The notes below the pieces were generated by a model. It was not told where the DNA came from, ran no database searches, and saw nothing but the letters and a program-made list of their open reading frames with translations. From assembly GCF_001458335.1 (NCBI RefSeq), contig NZ_CYTO01000024.1:1-64000 (forward strand): 64,000 bases of DNA, in the 5' to 3' direction. Below are positions 41,804 to 52,125 of the stretch, piece by piece. The DNA is from Cognatishimia activa (lineage in GTDB: Bacteria; Pseudomonadota; Alphaproteobacteria; Rhodobacterales; Rhodobacteraceae). Position 1 is the first letter of the stretch; each line of letters begins with the position of its first letter. The translations under genes were made by a program, and so were the position numbers.

Positions 41804-42445
41804 TTGGAAATCGAAAATTACGACCAAAGTGTTTTTATAAATTGCCCATTTGATTCAAATTTCGCCCCATTACTTGAAGCGATGCTATTTTGCGTTGTTT
41901 ATGCTGGATTTGAGCCACGGTTGGCTTCAGAGCGCCTCGAGGCTGGCGAAAGTCGGCTCGAGAAAATAATCGAGATAATAAGTTGCTGCAAATACTCCGT
42001 TCATGATCTCAGCCTCTGTAAAGCAGAAGCTGTTGGTGAGTTCCACAGAATGAATATGCCATTCGAACTCGGTTTAGATATGGGATTTAGACGTGCGCCC
42101 GATGAACAAACAAATGGTAAAAAGTTTTTAATATTCGAGAACGAGCCCTACGACCTAAAACGCGCTCTTTCAGATTTGGCAGGAGCCGATGTCGAGTTCC
42201 ATCGAGGGAACTTCGAATTGGTTATCAAGAAGCTACGAAATTTTTTGGTGGTGGAAGCAGAGGCATCCCTTCCGGGGCCAACAAAAATTGAAACCGAATA
42301 TTTCACATTTCTAGGTTGGATGACTGAAAAGAAAATTTCTGAAGGTCACACTGAAAAAGAGGCAACTCAATTGCCTACCAGAGAAAGACTTGCAGAAATG
42401 AAAAACTGGGTAGTTCAAGGCTGCCCGGTGGATTTCAACGCCTAA
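41804..42445 (+). CDS. Uncharacterised protein with TIR / nucleoside deoxyribosyltransferase-like motifs
   Basis: A 213-residue cytoplasmic protein. Conserved-looking points are FINCPFD (residues 11-17), FEPRLASERLEAGESRLEKI (36-55), CCKYSVHDLS (61-70), MNMPFELGLDMG (83-94) and SDLAGADVEFH (123-133). This pattern belongs to a recurrent family whose name I cannot give; the D/H/E layout with NMPFELG suggests a Rossmann-like TIR or deoxyribosyltransferase fold, which is inference. The TTG start follows AAAGGG and is 3 nt after the DUF2188 gene. Base composition is AT-richer than its neighbours (26 G+C of 60 at 42121-42180). Its stop overlaps the parE stop by 4 nt. Confidence 0.85.
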   Translation: MEIENYDQSVFINCPFDSNFAPLLEAMLFCVVYAGFEPRLASERLEAGESRLEKIIEIISCCKYSVHDLSLCKAEAVGEFHRMNMPFELGLDMGFRRAPDEQTNGKKFLIFENEPYDLKRALSDLAGADVEFHRGNFELVIKKLRNFLVVEAEASLPGPTKIETEYFTFLGWMTEKKISEGHTEKEATQLPTRERLAEMKNWVVQGCPVDFNA

Positions 42446-44400
42446 ACATCCAATTCCTCCACAAACCGCGCGTTCTCTTGGATATATTCAAACCGTTTCT
42501 CCGGTTTCTTACCCATCAAACGCTCGACCAGGTCGCCGGTTTCGCCCGGCTCATCCTCGTCAATGGTCACGCGGATCAATTTGCGTGACGCCGGGTCCAT
42601 GGTGGTTTCTTTCAAATCCTTCGCGTCCATCTCGCCCAGACCTTTAAAGCGGCTGACGTCGATCTTGCCCTTGCCGCCAAGGCCTTTTTCCAGCCATTCA
42701 TCCCGCTCTGCCTCATCCACGCAGTAAACGCGCTTGGCCCCTTGGGTCAGACGGAAGAGCGGCGGGCAGGCCAGATAGAGGTGGCCGTGGGCAATCATCG
42801 GGCGCATCTGGGTGTAAAAGAAGGTCATCAGCAGGGCGGCGATATGGGCGCCGTCCACATCCGCGTCGGTCATGATGATGATCTTGTCATAGCGCAGATC
42901 ATCGACGTTGAATTTGGTGCCAAGCCCCACACCCAGCGCTTGGGTGAGGTCGCTGATTTCCGCATTGGAGCCGATCTTATTGCTGGCCGCGCCCAAGACG
43001 TTCAGGATTTTACCACGCAACGGCAGCAGTGCCTGGGTCTTGCGGTTGCGCCCCATTTTGGCAGAGCCCCCCGCAGAGTCGCCCTCTACAATAAAGAGCT
43101 CTGTGCCCTCGCGGTTGGTGGCGGAACAATCGGTCAGCTTGCCGGGCAGGCGGAGCTTCTTGGTGGCGGATTTTCGTTGGGTTTCTTTTTCCTGACGGCG
43201 GCGCAGGCGTTCTTCGGCGCGCAGGACAAGGAAATCAAGGATCGCGCCAGCGGATTTGTTGTTTGACGCAAGCCAGTTGTCAAAGTGGTCGCGGACCGAG
43301 TTTTCCACCATTTTATTGGCAGATTCCGTGGAGAGCCGGTCTTTGGTCTGACCCACAAAGGCCGGGTCGGCGATAAAGCAGCTGACCAGCGCGCAGCCGC
43401 CTGCCAGCAAGTCGTCACGCGTAATCTGCGCGGCCTTTTTATTGCCCACGAGCTCGCCGTAAGCCTTGATGCCTTTTAGGATCGCGGCCCAAAACCCGGT
43501 GACGTGCGTGCCGCCTTCGGGGGTGGGAACGGTGTTACAATAGGACTGGATGAAGCCATCGCGGGACGGTGTCCAGTTGATGGACCATTCGACATAGCCC
43601 GCTTCATTGAACTTCTCTTTGAACTCGACCTTTCCGGCGAAAGGTGTGTCCGCGTAGACGGTGGAGCCACCAAGGGTTTCTGACAGGTAGTCAGACAGGC
43701 CGCCCGGGAAGTGGAAGATGGCTTCTGTTGGGGTTTCACCATCGTCGATTTCTGATTTCCAGCGGATTTCAACGCCAGAGAAGAGGTAAGCTTTGGACCG
43801 CACCAATGTCATCAGACGTTTGGGTTTGAACCGGTGTTTGCCAAAGATCTGGTCATCTGCGTGGAAGGTCACTGTGGTGCCGCGGCGGTTGGGCGTCGTG
43901 CCGATCTTTTCCAACTTGCCTTGGGGCACGCCGCGAATGAAGCCCTGTTGATAGACTTCTTTGTTCTTGGCCACTTCAACAATTAGACTGTCAGACAGCG
44001 CGTTCACGACGGTGGAGCCCACGCCGTGCAAACCGCCGGACGTCTCATACGCTTTGCCAGAGAATTTACCACCTGCGTGCAGCTCGGTGAAAATCACCTC
44101 CAGCGCGGATTTGTCTGGGAATTTCGGGTGCGGATCAATCGGAATGCCGCGCCCGTTGTCCACGACCTTCAGGGAGTAATCCGCCAGCAAGGTGACTTCG
44201 ATGCGCGTGGCAAAGCCAGCCACCGCTTCGTCCATCGAGTTGTCGATGATTTCCGCCGCCATATGGTGCAGCGCGCGCTCGTCCGTGCCACCGATATACA
44301 TGCCAGGACGTTTGCGGACCGCTTCCAGACCATCCAACACGTCAATGGAGGATGCGTCATAGGTGTTTTCAGTTTCGGTTTCCGCGAGTAGGTCGGTCAT
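42442..44400 (-). CDS. parE: DNA topoisomerase IV subunit B
   Basis: A 652-residue type IIA topoisomerase B subunit that decatenates daughter chromosomes with ParC. The ATPase domain shows EIIDNSMDEAVAGF (Glu activates water) and the GGLHGVGSTVVNALS loop. The Toprim domain shows FIVEGDSAGGSAKMGR and IIMTDADVDGAHI. The length and the short insert-free Toprim fit ParE rather than GyrB, which is longer and has an extra insertion in many species. It ends TAG, whose complement is part of the opposite cassette stop. It is core sequence next to accessory DNA. Confidence 0.95.
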   Translation of the reverse strand: MTDLLAETETENTYDASSIDVLDGLEAVRKRPGMYIGGTDERALHHMAAEIIDNSMDEAVAGFATRIEVTLLADYSLKVVDNGRGIPIDPHPKFPDKSALEVIFTELHAGGKFSGKAYETSGGLHGVGSTVVNALSDSLIVEVAKNKEVYQQGFIRGVPQGKLEKIGTTPNRRGTTVTFHADDQIFGKHRFKPKRLMTLVRSKAYLFSGVEIRWKSEIDDGETPTEAIFHFPGGLSDYLSETLGGSTVYADTPFAGKVEFKEKFNEAGYVEWSINWTPSRDGFIQSYCNTVPTPEGGTHVTGFWAAILKGIKAYGELVGNKKAAQITRDDLLAGGCALVSCFIADPAFVGQTKDRLSTESANKMVENSVRDHFDNWLASNNKSAGAILDFLVLRAEERLRRRQEKETQRKSATKKLRLPGKLTDCSATNREGTELFIVEGDSAGGSAKMGRNRKTQALLPLRGKILNVLGAASNKIGSNAEISDLTQALGVGLGTKFNVDDLRYDKIIIMTDADVDGAHIAALLMTFFYTQMRPMIAHGHLYLACPPLFRLTQGAKRVYCVDEAERDEWLEKGLGGKGKIDVSRFKGLGEMDAKDLKETTMDPASRKLIRVTIDEDEPGETGDLVERLMGKKPEKRFEYIQENARFVEELDV

Positions 44401-44646
44401 GCGCTGCTCTTTTCATTATGGTTGCAGGCATTATTCCACCCCGCGCAAACTTGGGCAAGAGCGCAGCGTGATTGTGGCGATGCCTTGGAAAACCGTCACT
44501 AAGGTTACTGGCTGGTTAAGAAACACCATAATTTTTGACACGGTTTGCCTATAGTGTTGATTATTTGAATTTTTATTGTTGCATTATGATACTTTTATTC
44601 TCAGGGTTGAGATGTGAGGCACTACACACCCCAAAGGAGAAAGGTC

Positions 44647-45411
44647 ATGGCATACAATGACACCATGGGGTCCTTTGGTCGGACCATCCGACCCTCTGTT
44701 CGTGAGTTTGAGCAGAAAGAAAAGGACAGGCAAAAACGCGCAATGGAGCGATCCAACGCGCAGGATTTGAGTGAACTGGAGAGCTATATTCACCAGATCA
44801 CAGGTCTTCATCATGATATTATTGATGAAATTCAATGGGCTGCCCAAACGCACCCAGACACGCAGCAAGTTTATCAAAAGTTGCGGGCAGGGGATGACGG
44901 CACTTTGATGAAGGTGATTAAAAGCCAGCAATCCCTGTCTGGAATTCACAAACTGGGTCGCGGTTTGGGGTTCTCCGTCGAACGCGGACTAGTGCACGCC
45001 ATACTTGCGCTTCATAAACCAAGCATTGTTCCCGATTTTCATTTTAAGTCCATGCCAAGCGGCAAACTGGCTGAAGTGAAAATGCCGCGGGAGAAAGCGC
45101 TGCGTATCTACCGTACTTATGCGTCGAGCGCTGTTCTGAAAGTCGCCTCTGACCTATTGCGTTTGGTGCCGGTTGGAAATGTGGTTGTGACCGCGATTGC
45201 ACCTTGTGACGTTGCAGACAGTCGCTTTCAAGAAGACTGGCCTGTTTTGTCTGCAAACTTGTTGCGCAAGTCTATTTTGGGCATGGATATGCCGACCGTG
45301 GCGCCCGTTGTGGCACTTAAAGCCTTCCAGCATGTCGAGCGGTTTCACGCGGATCATGGATTTGGCCGGATCGTCCCGCTGATGAGTATCCCTGCACGCA
45401 TGTCGATCTGA
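44647..45411 (+). CDS. Uncharacterised protein
   Basis: A 254-residue protein that I do not recognise. The N-terminal third is charged and coiled-coil-like (REFEQKEKDRQKRAMERSNAQDLSELESYIHQITGLHHDIIDEIQ). The C-terminal half contains a possible enzyme-like block, TYASSAVLKVASDLLRLVPVGNVVVTAIAPCDVADSRF, with a hydrophobic strand pattern. No signal peptide or membrane segment is seen. The ATG at 44647 follows AAAGGAG; an earlier ATG at 44614 is less well placed. It sits alone, divergent from parE and 151 nt before the decarboxylase. Composition in its first third is lower in GC than the neighbours. Confidence 0.7.
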   Translation: MAYNDTMGSFGRTIRPSVREFEQKEKDRQKRAMERSNAQDLSELESYIHQITGLHHDIIDEIQWAAQTHPDTQQVYQKLRAGDDGTLMKVIKSQQSLSGIHKLGRGLGFSVERGLVHAILALHKPSIVPDFHFKSMPSGKLAEVKMPREKALRIYRTYASSAVLKVASDLLRLVPVGNVVVTAIAPCDVADSRFQEDWPVLSANLLRKSILGMDMPTVAPVVALKAFQHVERFHADHGFGRIVPLMSIPARMSI

Positions 45412-45562
45412 CGACAGGATCGGGGTGCGGCGCTCCTGCCGCAAACAGTTATCCAGCACTCTTCCGCTGTACTCCTGCTCAATGACTTTCTGGTTTTTGG
45501 GTGCACCCGGTTGATCACTCATGTAAAGGGCTCTCCAACTATTGTGCTAGGGAGCCTTACCT

Positions 45563-46981
45563 GTGTCTGATAAGCCTTTGGACCCACAAGATTGGTCGCG
45601 CTTCCGCGCCGATGCTCATGAGCTTCTGGATCATTGTCTGGACCTTTTGCAAGGTGCCGAAGATCGTCCATGGCAGCATCCTCCTGAAGACCTAGAAGAC
45701 CGGTATGCCATTGGCCAAAGCCAGCAGCAAAACAGTGATCTCATGACACGGCTGCGCGATGAGGTGCTGCCTTACCATGCGGGCAACACACATCCGAAAT
45801 ATTGGGGTTGGGTACAGGGAAGCGGTCTTGCGACCGATGTGACGGCTTCCATGGTGAGCGCGGTGATGAATTCCAATTGCGGCGGGCGCAATCACGGCGC
45901 CAATTACATGGAACGCGCGGTTATTGATTGGACACGGCGCAAGATGGGCCTCCCTGAAACGGCCTTTGGCGTTTTGGTGACAGGGACTTCCCAAGCCACG
46001 GTGCAAGCCTTTGCAGCCGCTAGGGTCAAAGTGGTTGGCAAAGACGTGCGCCAACAAGGGCACGGGACACAGCGCCTGACCGCCTACGCAGCAGCGGGGG
46101 TACATAACGCCACTAAGAAGGCGCTCGAACTGATAGGTGTGGGTTCAGACAACCTGCGTTTGGTGCCCCTGAAAAAGGGGCAGATGGATATCGATGCCCT
46201 TTACACTATGATCGCTGAGGATCGTGCTGCAGGGGCATTGCCTTTCTTGGTTGTTGGAACCGCTGGGTCCGTAAACTTGGGGTTCTTTGATAATTTCAAT
46301 GCCTTGGCTGATGTCGCCCAATCCGAAGGGCTTTGGCTCCATGTGGACGGCGCATTTGGGGCATGGACGCGGATTGCTGACGAACCTTATCGCAGCCTCA
46401 CTGATGGCTTAGAGCGTGCGGACTCCATCGCGTTGGATTTCCACAAATGGATGTATGTGGGCTTTGACTGCGGTCTGTGTCTGGTCCGAGACGGAGCGGA
46501 TCTGCGCGCGACATTTGCAGCGCGACCTGATTACCTTGATGGCAAGGACCGAGGCGTGGCGAGCGGGGAGCCTTGGTTCTGCGACTATGGTATCGACCTG
46601 TCTCGCGGTAACCGCGCGTTGAAAATCTGGATGGCGCTAGAGAGCTTTGGCGAAGACGCTTTCTCGGCGGCGATCACCCAAAACTGTCATTTGGCCAAAC
46701 AGATGGCCCAAGAAGTTCAGGCCCAGCCAAAAATGGCACTGGGGCAGGAAACGATTTCGAACGTATGCGTCTTTACGGCGGATAAGACGCTATCAGAGGC
46801 GGCGCAATCCGAACTGAACGTCCGGATCGCCGTTGAGTTGCAAGAGAGCGGGCAAGCGGTGTTTTCCACGACAAAGGTTAACGGCGTTGAAATGCTGCGC
46901 GCGGCGATTGTGAACCATCGCACGCGTGAGGCCGACATTTCTGACGCGTTGGCGGCAGTCTCAGCGCTTTCTTCTGCCTGA
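45563..46981 (+). CDS. PLP-dependent group II amino-acid decarboxylase
   Basis: A 472-residue decarboxylase of the aromatic-L-amino-acid/glutamate type. The PLP lysine is in SIALDFHKWMYVGFDCG, with the family's DxHKW signature, and HVDGAFG supplies the Asp that contacts the pyridine nitrogen. GTSQATVQAFAAARVKV and SNCGGRNHGANYMERAVIDW are cofactor-binding segments. The amino-acid substrate cannot be deduced; tyrosine, DOPA, tryptophan or 2,4-diaminobutyrate are all used by relatives. A GTG start is used. It is followed by ppk2 with a 72-nt gap. Confidence 0.9.
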   Translation: MSDKPLDPQDWSRFRADAHELLDHCLDLLQGAEDRPWQHPPEDLEDRYAIGQSQQQNSDLMTRLRDEVLPYHAGNTHPKYWGWVQGSGLATDVTASMVSAVMNSNCGGRNHGANYMERAVIDWTRRKMGLPETAFGVLVTGTSQATVQAFAAARVKVVGKDVRQQGHGTQRLTAYAAAGVHNATKKALELIGVGSDNLRLVPLKKGQMDIDALYTMIAEDRAAGALPFLVVGTAGSVNLGFFDNFNALADVAQSEGLWLHVDGAFGAWTRIADEPYRSLTDGLERADSIALDFHKWMYVGFDCGLCLVRDGADLRATFAARPDYLDGKDRGVASGEPWFCDYGIDLSRGNRALKIWMALESFGEDAFSAAITQNCHLAKQMAQEVQAQPKMALGQETISNVCVFTADKTLSEAAQSELNVRIAVELQESGQAVFSTTKVNGVEMLRAAIVNHRTREADISDALAAVSALSSA

Positions 46982-47053
46982 ATTGACGTGGGTCAAAGCG
47001 GGAAATTCGCTGGTTTGGTAACGCTTCCCTGATTGTTCAGAGAAGGATTACCG

Positions 47054-47986
47054 ATGTCTGCACCCGTAAAGACCGTTGAGACAAAAATCGCAGAAAAACC
47101 CAAAGAGGTCGCAGCCACTGCGCAACAGCAAGCGACCTCTGAGGTTCTTGCCTTTGAACGTGGTGAATATCCCTACGCGACACGCCTAAGTCGCAAAGAT
47201 TATGAAACCCAGAAGGCACAGCTTCAGGCCGAACTTCTGAAAGTACAGCTTTGGGCGCAGGACTCGGGGCAGAAATTTGTGATGCTTTTTGAGGGTCGTG
47301 ATGCGGCAGGTAAGGGCGGTACAATTAAGCGCTTTACCGAGCACCTTAATCCTCGCTCCGCTCGGGTGGTGGCATTGAACAAACCCACCGATGAAGAACG
47401 CGGGCAATGGTATTTTCAGCGCTATATCAATCACTTACCGACGTCTGGTGAGATCGTTCTGTATGACCGCAGCTGGTATAACCGCGCTGGCGTCGAGCGG
47501 GTGATGGGTTTCTGCAAGCCCAATGAATACCTAGAGTTCATGCGCCAGACCCCAGAGCTTGAGCGGATGCTCGTGCGCTCCGGCATCAAGCTCTACAAAT
47601 ATTGGTTCTCGGTCACGCAGGATGAGCAGAAAGCGCGGTTTGCGAGCCGCGAGACCGACCCGCTCAAACAATGGAAACTGAGCCCGATCGATAAGGCGAG
47701 CCTTGGGAAATGGAATGATTATACTGAGGCCAAAGAGGCGATGTTCTTTTACACAGACACCGCTGACGCTCCTTGGACGGTGATCAAGTCAAATGACAAG
47801 AAACGGGCGCGTTTGAACTGTATGCGGCACTTTCTGAATTCTCTGGATTATCCCGACAAGGACCATTCGATTGTCACGCCTGCCGATCCTTTGATTGTGT
47901 CATCTGCAAGCCATGTGATCCACAGTTCTGAACATATCCTTGGCAAATCATTGCATCCGGACACGCGGCAAGGCGCAGTTGGCTAA
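47054..47986 (+). CDS. ppk2: Polyphosphate kinase 2
   Basis: A 310-residue class I PPK2 that uses polyphosphate to phosphorylate nucleoside diphosphates, or makes polyphosphate in reverse. The Walker A motif is GRDAAGKGGTI, the lid-like region RSARVVALNKPTDEERGQWYFQRY, and Walker B VLYDRSWYNRAGVERVMGF; the single domain is typical of class I. The N-terminal 35 residues are low complexity and basic/acidic. GAAGGA precedes the ATG at 47054, and the frame opens only seven codons earlier. It is cytoplasmic. Confidence 0.95.
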   Translation: MSAPVKTVETKIAEKPKEVAATAQQQATSEVLAFERGEYPYATRLSRKDYETQKAQLQAELLKVQLWAQDSGQKFVMLFEGRDAAGKGGTIKRFTEHLNPRSARVVALNKPTDEERGQWYFQRYINHLPTSGEIVLYDRSWYNRAGVERVMGFCKPNEYLEFMRQTPELERMLVRSGIKLYKYWFSVTQDEQKARFASRETDPLKQWKLSPIDKASLGKWNDYTEAKEAMFFYTDTADAPWTVIKSNDKKRARLNCMRHFLNSLDYPDKDHSIVTPADPLIVSSASHVIHSSEHILGKSLHPDTRQGAVG

Positions 47987-48087
47987 ATATCTGATCTGCG
48001 TCCACGGATCATGACTGTTTGATGAAAGTGAACCTCAGAGCCTGAAAATCACTTGCCTAATTTTTGGGCGAGTCCTAAGGCTATCTG

Positions 48088-49464
48088 ATGGCTCATTCTG
48101 AGATGACATATGGCGCCCACGCGCGCGCGGTTTTGACGCTTGGTCTGCCTCTTGTCGGCGGTCACGTGGCGCAGTTCGCCGTGAACTTGACCGATACGGT
48201 CATGTTGGGTTGGTACGGGGTGGATGAATTGGCCGCCGTCGTGCTTGGCGGCCAATTGTTTTTCCTCGCCTTTATCTTGGGGTCGGGTTTTGCCTTTGCG
48301 GTTATGCCGCTGGTGGCTGCGGCTTTGGCGGATGAGGATGAAACATTGATCCGCCGCACAAGCCGCATGGGGATCTGGCTCTCGGTCATCTATGGCTTGG
48401 TGATGATCCCAATCTTCTGGTGGTCAAAACCGATCTTCGTTGCATTGGGGCAGGACCCCGCGTTGAGTGAAGCGGCGCAAAGCTATCTGCGGATTGCAGG
48501 GCTTGGGATTGTACCCGCGCTGATCATTATGGTGCTGAAAAGCTTCCTTGCGGCCTTGGAACACACGCGTGTGGTTTTCTGGATCACGGTTCTGGCTGCT
48601 GCGACCAATGCTTTGGTGAACTACGCTTTGATTTTCGGCAACTGGGGTGCGCCAGAGCTGGGCATTATTGGCGCTGCGATTGCGTCGCTTGTTGTGCAGT
48701 TTGTGATGGTGACGGGCGCTGTGATCTACACGCTTGGAAAACTGCCACAATATGATTTGTTTACAAGACTTTGGAAGCCAGATTTTGATGCGATGAAACG
48801 GGTCTTTCTGCTTGGTGTGCCCATCGGATTCACCACCCTTGCAGAGGTTGGCTTGTTCGCCGCCGGAGCTGTCATGATGGGCTGGCTCGGCACGGTTCAG
48901 CTTGCGGCGCATGGGATTGCGTTAAACCTCGCAGGCTTGATGTTTATGGTTCATTTGGGTCTAGGCAATGCGGCCACTGTGCGTGCGGGCAACGCCTATG
49001 GGCGTCATGATGTGGAGCATCTGGCGCGCGGCGCGCGGGTGGCGATTTTCATGAGTCTGGCCTTCGCGGTCTTCTCAATCATTGTCTTCATCACTTGGCC
49101 AGAATGGCTGATGTCGCTCTTCTTGGGGCGCGATGACCCGAATTTCGACATCATTATCCAAGTGGGCGCGACGCTTCTTCTGGCGGCGGCATTCTTTCAA
49201 TTTGTCGATGGGGCGCAGGCGCTGGCGCTTGGTATTCTGCGTGGGATCATGGACACGCGTGTTCCCATGATCATGGCGGCGATCAGCTATTGGGCTGTGG
49301 GTGTTCCGGCAAGCTACTTTGCAGGTTTCGTCCTCGGCTGGGGGGGCGTTGGCGTCTGGGTCGGCTTGGGCCTAGGTCTGGGTGTGGCCGCATTGCTTTT
49401 GATGTGGCGGTTCTGGGTGGTCAGAATTGCCGAAATGCGCAATGCCGCGCCGGTTGAAGCCTAA
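48088..49464 (+). CDS. MATE-family efflux transporter (NorM-like)
   Basis: A 458-residue membrane protein with about twelve helices in two halves: LTLGLPLVGGHVAQFAVNLTDTVMLG in helices 1-2, then AAHGIALNLAGLMFMVHLGLGNAATVRAGNAYG in the second half, both MATE/NorM signatures. It exports cationic compounds using Na+ or H+. It is more NorM-like than the copy at 23652-25007, so they are likely paralogues with different substrates. Its stop codon overlaps that of the next gene on the other strand by 4 nt. Confidence 0.94.
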   Translation: MAHSEMTYGAHARAVLTLGLPLVGGHVAQFAVNLTDTVMLGWYGVDELAAVVLGGQLFFLAFILGSGFAFAVMPLVAAALADEDETLIRRTSRMGIWLSVIYGLVMIPIFWWSKPIFVALGQDPALSEAAQSYLRIAGLGIVPALIIMVLKSFLAALEHTRVVFWITVLAAATNALVNYALIFGNWGAPELGIIGAAIASLVVQFVMVTGAVIYTLGKLPQYDLFTRLWKPDFDAMKRVFLLGVPIGFTTLAEVGLFAAGAVMMGWLGTVQLAAHGIALNLAGLMFMVHLGLGNAATVRAGNAYGRHDVEHLARGARVAIFMSLAFAVFSIIVFITWPEWLMSLFLGRDDPNFDIIIQVGATLLLAAAFFQFVDGAQALALGILRGIMDTRVPMIMAAISYWAVGVPASYFAGFVLGWGGVGVWVGLGLGLGVAALLLMWRFWVVRIAEMRNAAPVEA

Positions 49465-49871
49465 GTTTCTTCAGTCTTCGCCAGCGCATTTGCTTTCTTG
49501 CGCACCAAGACAGTGCGCAAGTCATGCATCGCCATCAACAGCGAGTCCGTAACGGTTTCCAGTTGCTTATCCGTTGCTTTGGTCTGTGCCCAATGGGCCG
49601 TCGCATTCAGCTGATCCACTGTGCGTAGGATGTCGTCGATCTGCCGCCACTCAAGTGTTTCTTTGCGATCGGCGATCCAAGTGTCGATGGCCTGCAAATC
49701 CTCGGCGACGAGCGTCCGGTCCCCGTGCGGTTTCACATCGCCGGTGCGCATATTGATGGTTGCGATCTGCTCCATCTCAATCCGCCGCTGACGGTTGTCG
49801 CCATTGACCCGAAACACCGTTGCCCCGCTGTCTCGGGTGCGAAAGAAGTATTCCGGTAGGTCAACTGCCAT
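49461..49871 (-). CDS. Conserved hypothetical protein
   Basis: A 136-residue soluble protein beginning MAVDLPEYFFRTRDSGATVFRVNGDNRQRRIEMEQIATINMRTGDVKPHG. The first part could be a small beta domain with a conserved FRV..(D/E)NRQRRIE motif; the second part is helical (DDILRTVDQLNATAHWAQTKATDKQLE). I recall similar proteins beside aspartate aminotransferases in Rhodobacterales but no function is known to me. It lies 11 nt downstream of aspC and in the same orientation. Its stop overlaps the MATE stop by 4 nt. Confidence 0.8.
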   Translation of the reverse strand: MAVDLPEYFFRTRDSGATVFRVNGDNRQRRIEMEQIATINMRTGDVKPHGDRTLVAEDLQAIDTWIADRKETLEWRQIDDILRTVDQLNATAHWAQTKATDKQLETVTDSLLMAMHDLRTVLVRKKANALAKTEET

Positions 49872-49882
49872 GGTTTTCTCGC

Positions 49883-51133
<1,251 letters not shown>

Positions 51134-51208
51134 TTAAGGGTTCAAGCGGCTATTGCGCATGGGGGAGCTGCGCGGTATCTGCAGGGCAGCTTGCAAAGGA
51201 ATGCTGCC

Positions 51209-51499
51209 ATGTCCGCCCCGTCTGTCCCGTCTGAAGCCACGCCGGAAATCCGTGAACATCGTTTGAAGCGGATGAAGATGCGCTCGATGCGCCGTGGGAT
51301 CAAAGAAATGGACATCATCCTGAGCCATTATGCGGACACGCGATTGGACGGCATGTCAGACGCCGAGCTTGATCATTACGATGCGTTGCTGAATGAAAAC
51401 GATCAGGACCTTTATCAATGGGTCAGCCATCAGGCGGATGCACCTGCGTTCTTCCAAGATCTGATCAATGACATTTCTCAGGAAATGGATCGAAAATAG
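51209..51499 (+). CDS. sdhE: Succinate dehydrogenase assembly factor SdhE
   Basis: A 96-residue small protein of the SdhE/SDH5 family that assists covalent FAD attachment to SdhA. The family's RGxxE motif appears as RRGIKEMD at about residues 30-37, followed by the helical DHYDALLNENDQDLYQWV segment with the conserved DxDLYxW. A TTG at 51191 is in frame but the ATG at 51209 is better placed behind AAAGGA. It is divergent from aspC with 123 nt between. Confidence 0.92.
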   Translation: MSAPSVPSEATPEIREHRLKRMKMRSMRRGIKEMDIILSHYADTRLDGMSDAELDHYDALLNENDQDLYQWVSHQADAPAFFQDLINDISQEMDRK

Positions 51500-51584
51500 A
51501 TCGCTTTTTAAGTAACTAACGAGACTTAACCGATTTTTCGCGATTTTGTTTCAGTTTCTGTCCAACCATGAGACGGAGACTGCA

Positions 51585-52112
51585 ATGAGCATTTATTCAA
51601 CGTTGGGCAAGCCTGGCGTCGGCGAAGCGGGTATCGGGAAGCCCGGCGACTTTGCCTTTATCGCGGGATATTTGGATACGCTGGCATTGGTGGAGCGGCT
51701 ACACCGGTTGCTACTAGATGTGATCAAAGACGAATTTGAACGGGTGGGCGTGTTGGAAATCAACGCGGTTCAAGCGCTGTTGTTGTTTAACATTGGCGAC
51801 AATGAAGTGACGGCGGGGGAGTTGAAGTCACGCGGTTACTATCAGGGCAGCAATGTCAGTTATAATCTCAAGAAATTGGTAGATGCTGGGTATATGCATC
51901 ATCAACGCTGTGAGATTGACCGCAGATCCGTGCGGGTGCGCCTCACTGAAAAAGGGCGCGGTATTCGCGATGTGGTTGCAGATCTCTTTGTGCGTCACGC
52001 AGATGGTATTCAAACCAAAGGCGTTTTAACGCCGGAAGGCTTAGAAGATATCACCTCATCCCTCCGGCGTGTTGAGCGGTATTGGAGTGACCAAATCCGC
52101 TACATTTATTGA
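51585..52112 (+). CDS. MarR-family regulator (LdtR-like)
   Basis: A 175-residue winged-helix regulator. The DNA-binding part reads AGELKSRGYYQGSNVSYNLKKLVDAGYMHHQRCEIDRRSVRVRLTEKG, which is the MarR helix-turn-helix plus wing, with the D-R-S/R pattern. The N-terminal helix LDTLALVERLHRLLLDVIKDE forms the dimer interface. It resembles LdtR proteins of rhizobia and Liberibacter, which control cell-wall and stress genes in those bacteria; transfer of that role is inference. The ATG at 51585 has a GGAG-type site. Convergent with gloA (13-nt gap). Confidence 0.88.
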   Translation: MSIYSTLGKPGVGEAGIGKPGDFAFIAGYLDTLALVERLHRLLLDVIKDEFERVGVLEINAVQALLLFNIGDNEVTAGELKSRGYYQGSNVSYNLKKLVDAGYMHHQRCEIDRRSVRVRLTEKGRGIRDVVADLFVRHADGIQTKGVLTPEGLEDITSSLRRVERYWSDQIRYIY

Positions 52113-52125
52113 TCGGGTTGGGTGA

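Noticed and set aside
45154-45522. Minus-strand frame beginning MSDQPGAPKNQK
   Set aside because: The first 35 codons look protein-like, but it overlaps the whole 3' part of the plus-strand gene at 44647, has no well-spaced ribosome-binding site and loses plausible composition downstream.
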